A stretch of DNA of 64,000 nt, taken from assembly GCF_002531725.1 (NCBI RefSeq), contig NZ_NWSQ01000006.1, forward strand, positions 1 through 64,000, given 5' to 3'. Of this stretch, positions 63,867 through 64,000 are shown one piece after another. Numbering within the stretch: the stretch's first letter is position 1; every line of letters starts with the position of its first letter. The notes under the pieces are model-generated. The model was given only the letters and a program-made list of their open reading frames with translations. It ran no database searches and had not been told where the DNA came from. The position numbers and the translations under genes were made by a program. This DNA comes from Rhizobium sp. L43. GTDB lineage: Bacteria > Pseudomonadota > Alphaproteobacteria > Rhizobiales > Rhizobiaceae.

Positions 63867-64000
63867 ATGTCGAGCAACCAGAAAAGCAACGTCGCGCGGA
63901 TCGTCAGCGAAAACGCCGGAGCCGAAGAGGCAAAGGCCGAGGTCGTGACCGTTGAGGTGCCGACGGCGGAAGCCCTGGAAAAGCCGTCTGCTCCGGCGCA
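63867..64000 (+). CDS. N-terminal fragment of an unknown protein, possibly an efflux adaptor (3' truncated by window)
   Basis: Only 44 codons fit in the window, starting ATG 63867 (MSSNQKSNVARIV) and running off the end. The visible part is hydrophilic and rich in Glu, Ala and Lys, with no membrane segment yet. A cytoplasmic charged tail of this kind is seen before the single membrane helix of HlyD/EmrA-type adaptors, which are often divergent from TetR genes, but the fold is not visible. The assignment is therefore weak; the presence of a gene is fairly secure from the start and frame. Confidence 0.5.
   Translation, partial: MSSNQKSNVARIVSENAGAEEAKAEVVTVEVPTAEALEKPSAPA

Noticed and set aside
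1..64000. tRNA, rRNA, CRISPR, prophage and intact insertion sequences
   Set aside because: I looked through the intergenic gaps for cloverleaf-like sequence, regularly spaced repeats and transposase frames and found none. This was by eye, so a degenerate element could be missed.

Overview
The window looks like chromosomal DNA of a fast-growing Rhizobium (R. leguminosarum/etli-like alphaproteobacterium). It has high GC with strong GC3 codon bias, dense sugar and polyol ABC-transport operons each with its own regulator, a smoEFGK-mtlK polyol operon as described in rhizobia, an ExoD protein and many TetR/GntR/SorC regulators. This assignment rests on protein and operon resemblance, not on a search. 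I see no rRNA, tRNA, CRISPR array, phage or complete insertion sequence. One perfect 34-bp inverted-repeat element (44343-44617) and one GC-rich palindromic element (54654-54795) are the only repeat-like DNA found.

Layout. 1-7.6 kb: the 3' end of a UgpC/MalK-type sugar ABC ATPase, then a minus-strand set (GH2 glycosidase, SMP-30 lactonase, SDR, PhyH-type dioxygenase) with hairpins between genes, and a divergent LacI regulator. 7.6-10.2 kb: a class III cyclase, an SDR and a DoxX protein. 10.2-17.6 kb: a galactose/arabinose locus, with galactonate dehydratase (dgoD) and a GntR regulator facing an araFGH-type transporter, a mutarotase and an SDR aldose dehydrogenase. Together with the SMP-30 lactonase this could give uptake, oxidation and dehydration of D-galactose (De Ley-Doudoroff type) or L-arabinose. 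17.7-23.4 kb: OsmC, then TetR plus an RND efflux adaptor and pump behind a 14-bp-arm operator. 23.6-27.4 kb: GH20 hexosaminidase convergent with a GlcNAc-type ROK kinase, and ExoD, which appears to lack a normal start codon at its natural N-terminus.

27.5-37.6 kb: a SorC regulator, smoEFGK transporter, MtlK polyol dehydrogenase, HAD phosphatase and FGGY kinase, with a convergent RpiR regulator. The sorbitol dehydrogenase smoS is not present where S. meliloti has it. 37.8-42 kb: EI24 membrane protein, VOC/TetR divergent pair, nth, DUF2244, and an AraC-MGMT fusion whose ribosome binding site lies in a hairpin. 41.9-45.9 kb: a SorC regulator divergent from transaldolase, the inverted-repeat element, DUF1345 and DoxX. 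46-50.3 kb: a degenerate receiver-like protein, a small membrane protein, an OmpR/EnvZ-like two-component pair, a DUF3313 lipoprotein and a 57-residue DUF1328 protein.

50.4-57 kb: a ydcSTUVW-type operon (spermidine/putrescine-family ABC transporter plus gamma-aminobutyraldehyde dehydrogenase) preceded by a LysR regulator, fitting putrescine uptake and conversion to GABA. 57.2-64 kb: an unknown membrane-anchored protein, lysS, gltX, TerC, an AraC/GyrI-like regulator, and a TetR regulator divergent from a truncated gene that may encode an efflux adaptor. Gene names are homology inferences; motifs, overlaps and inverted repeats were read directly.
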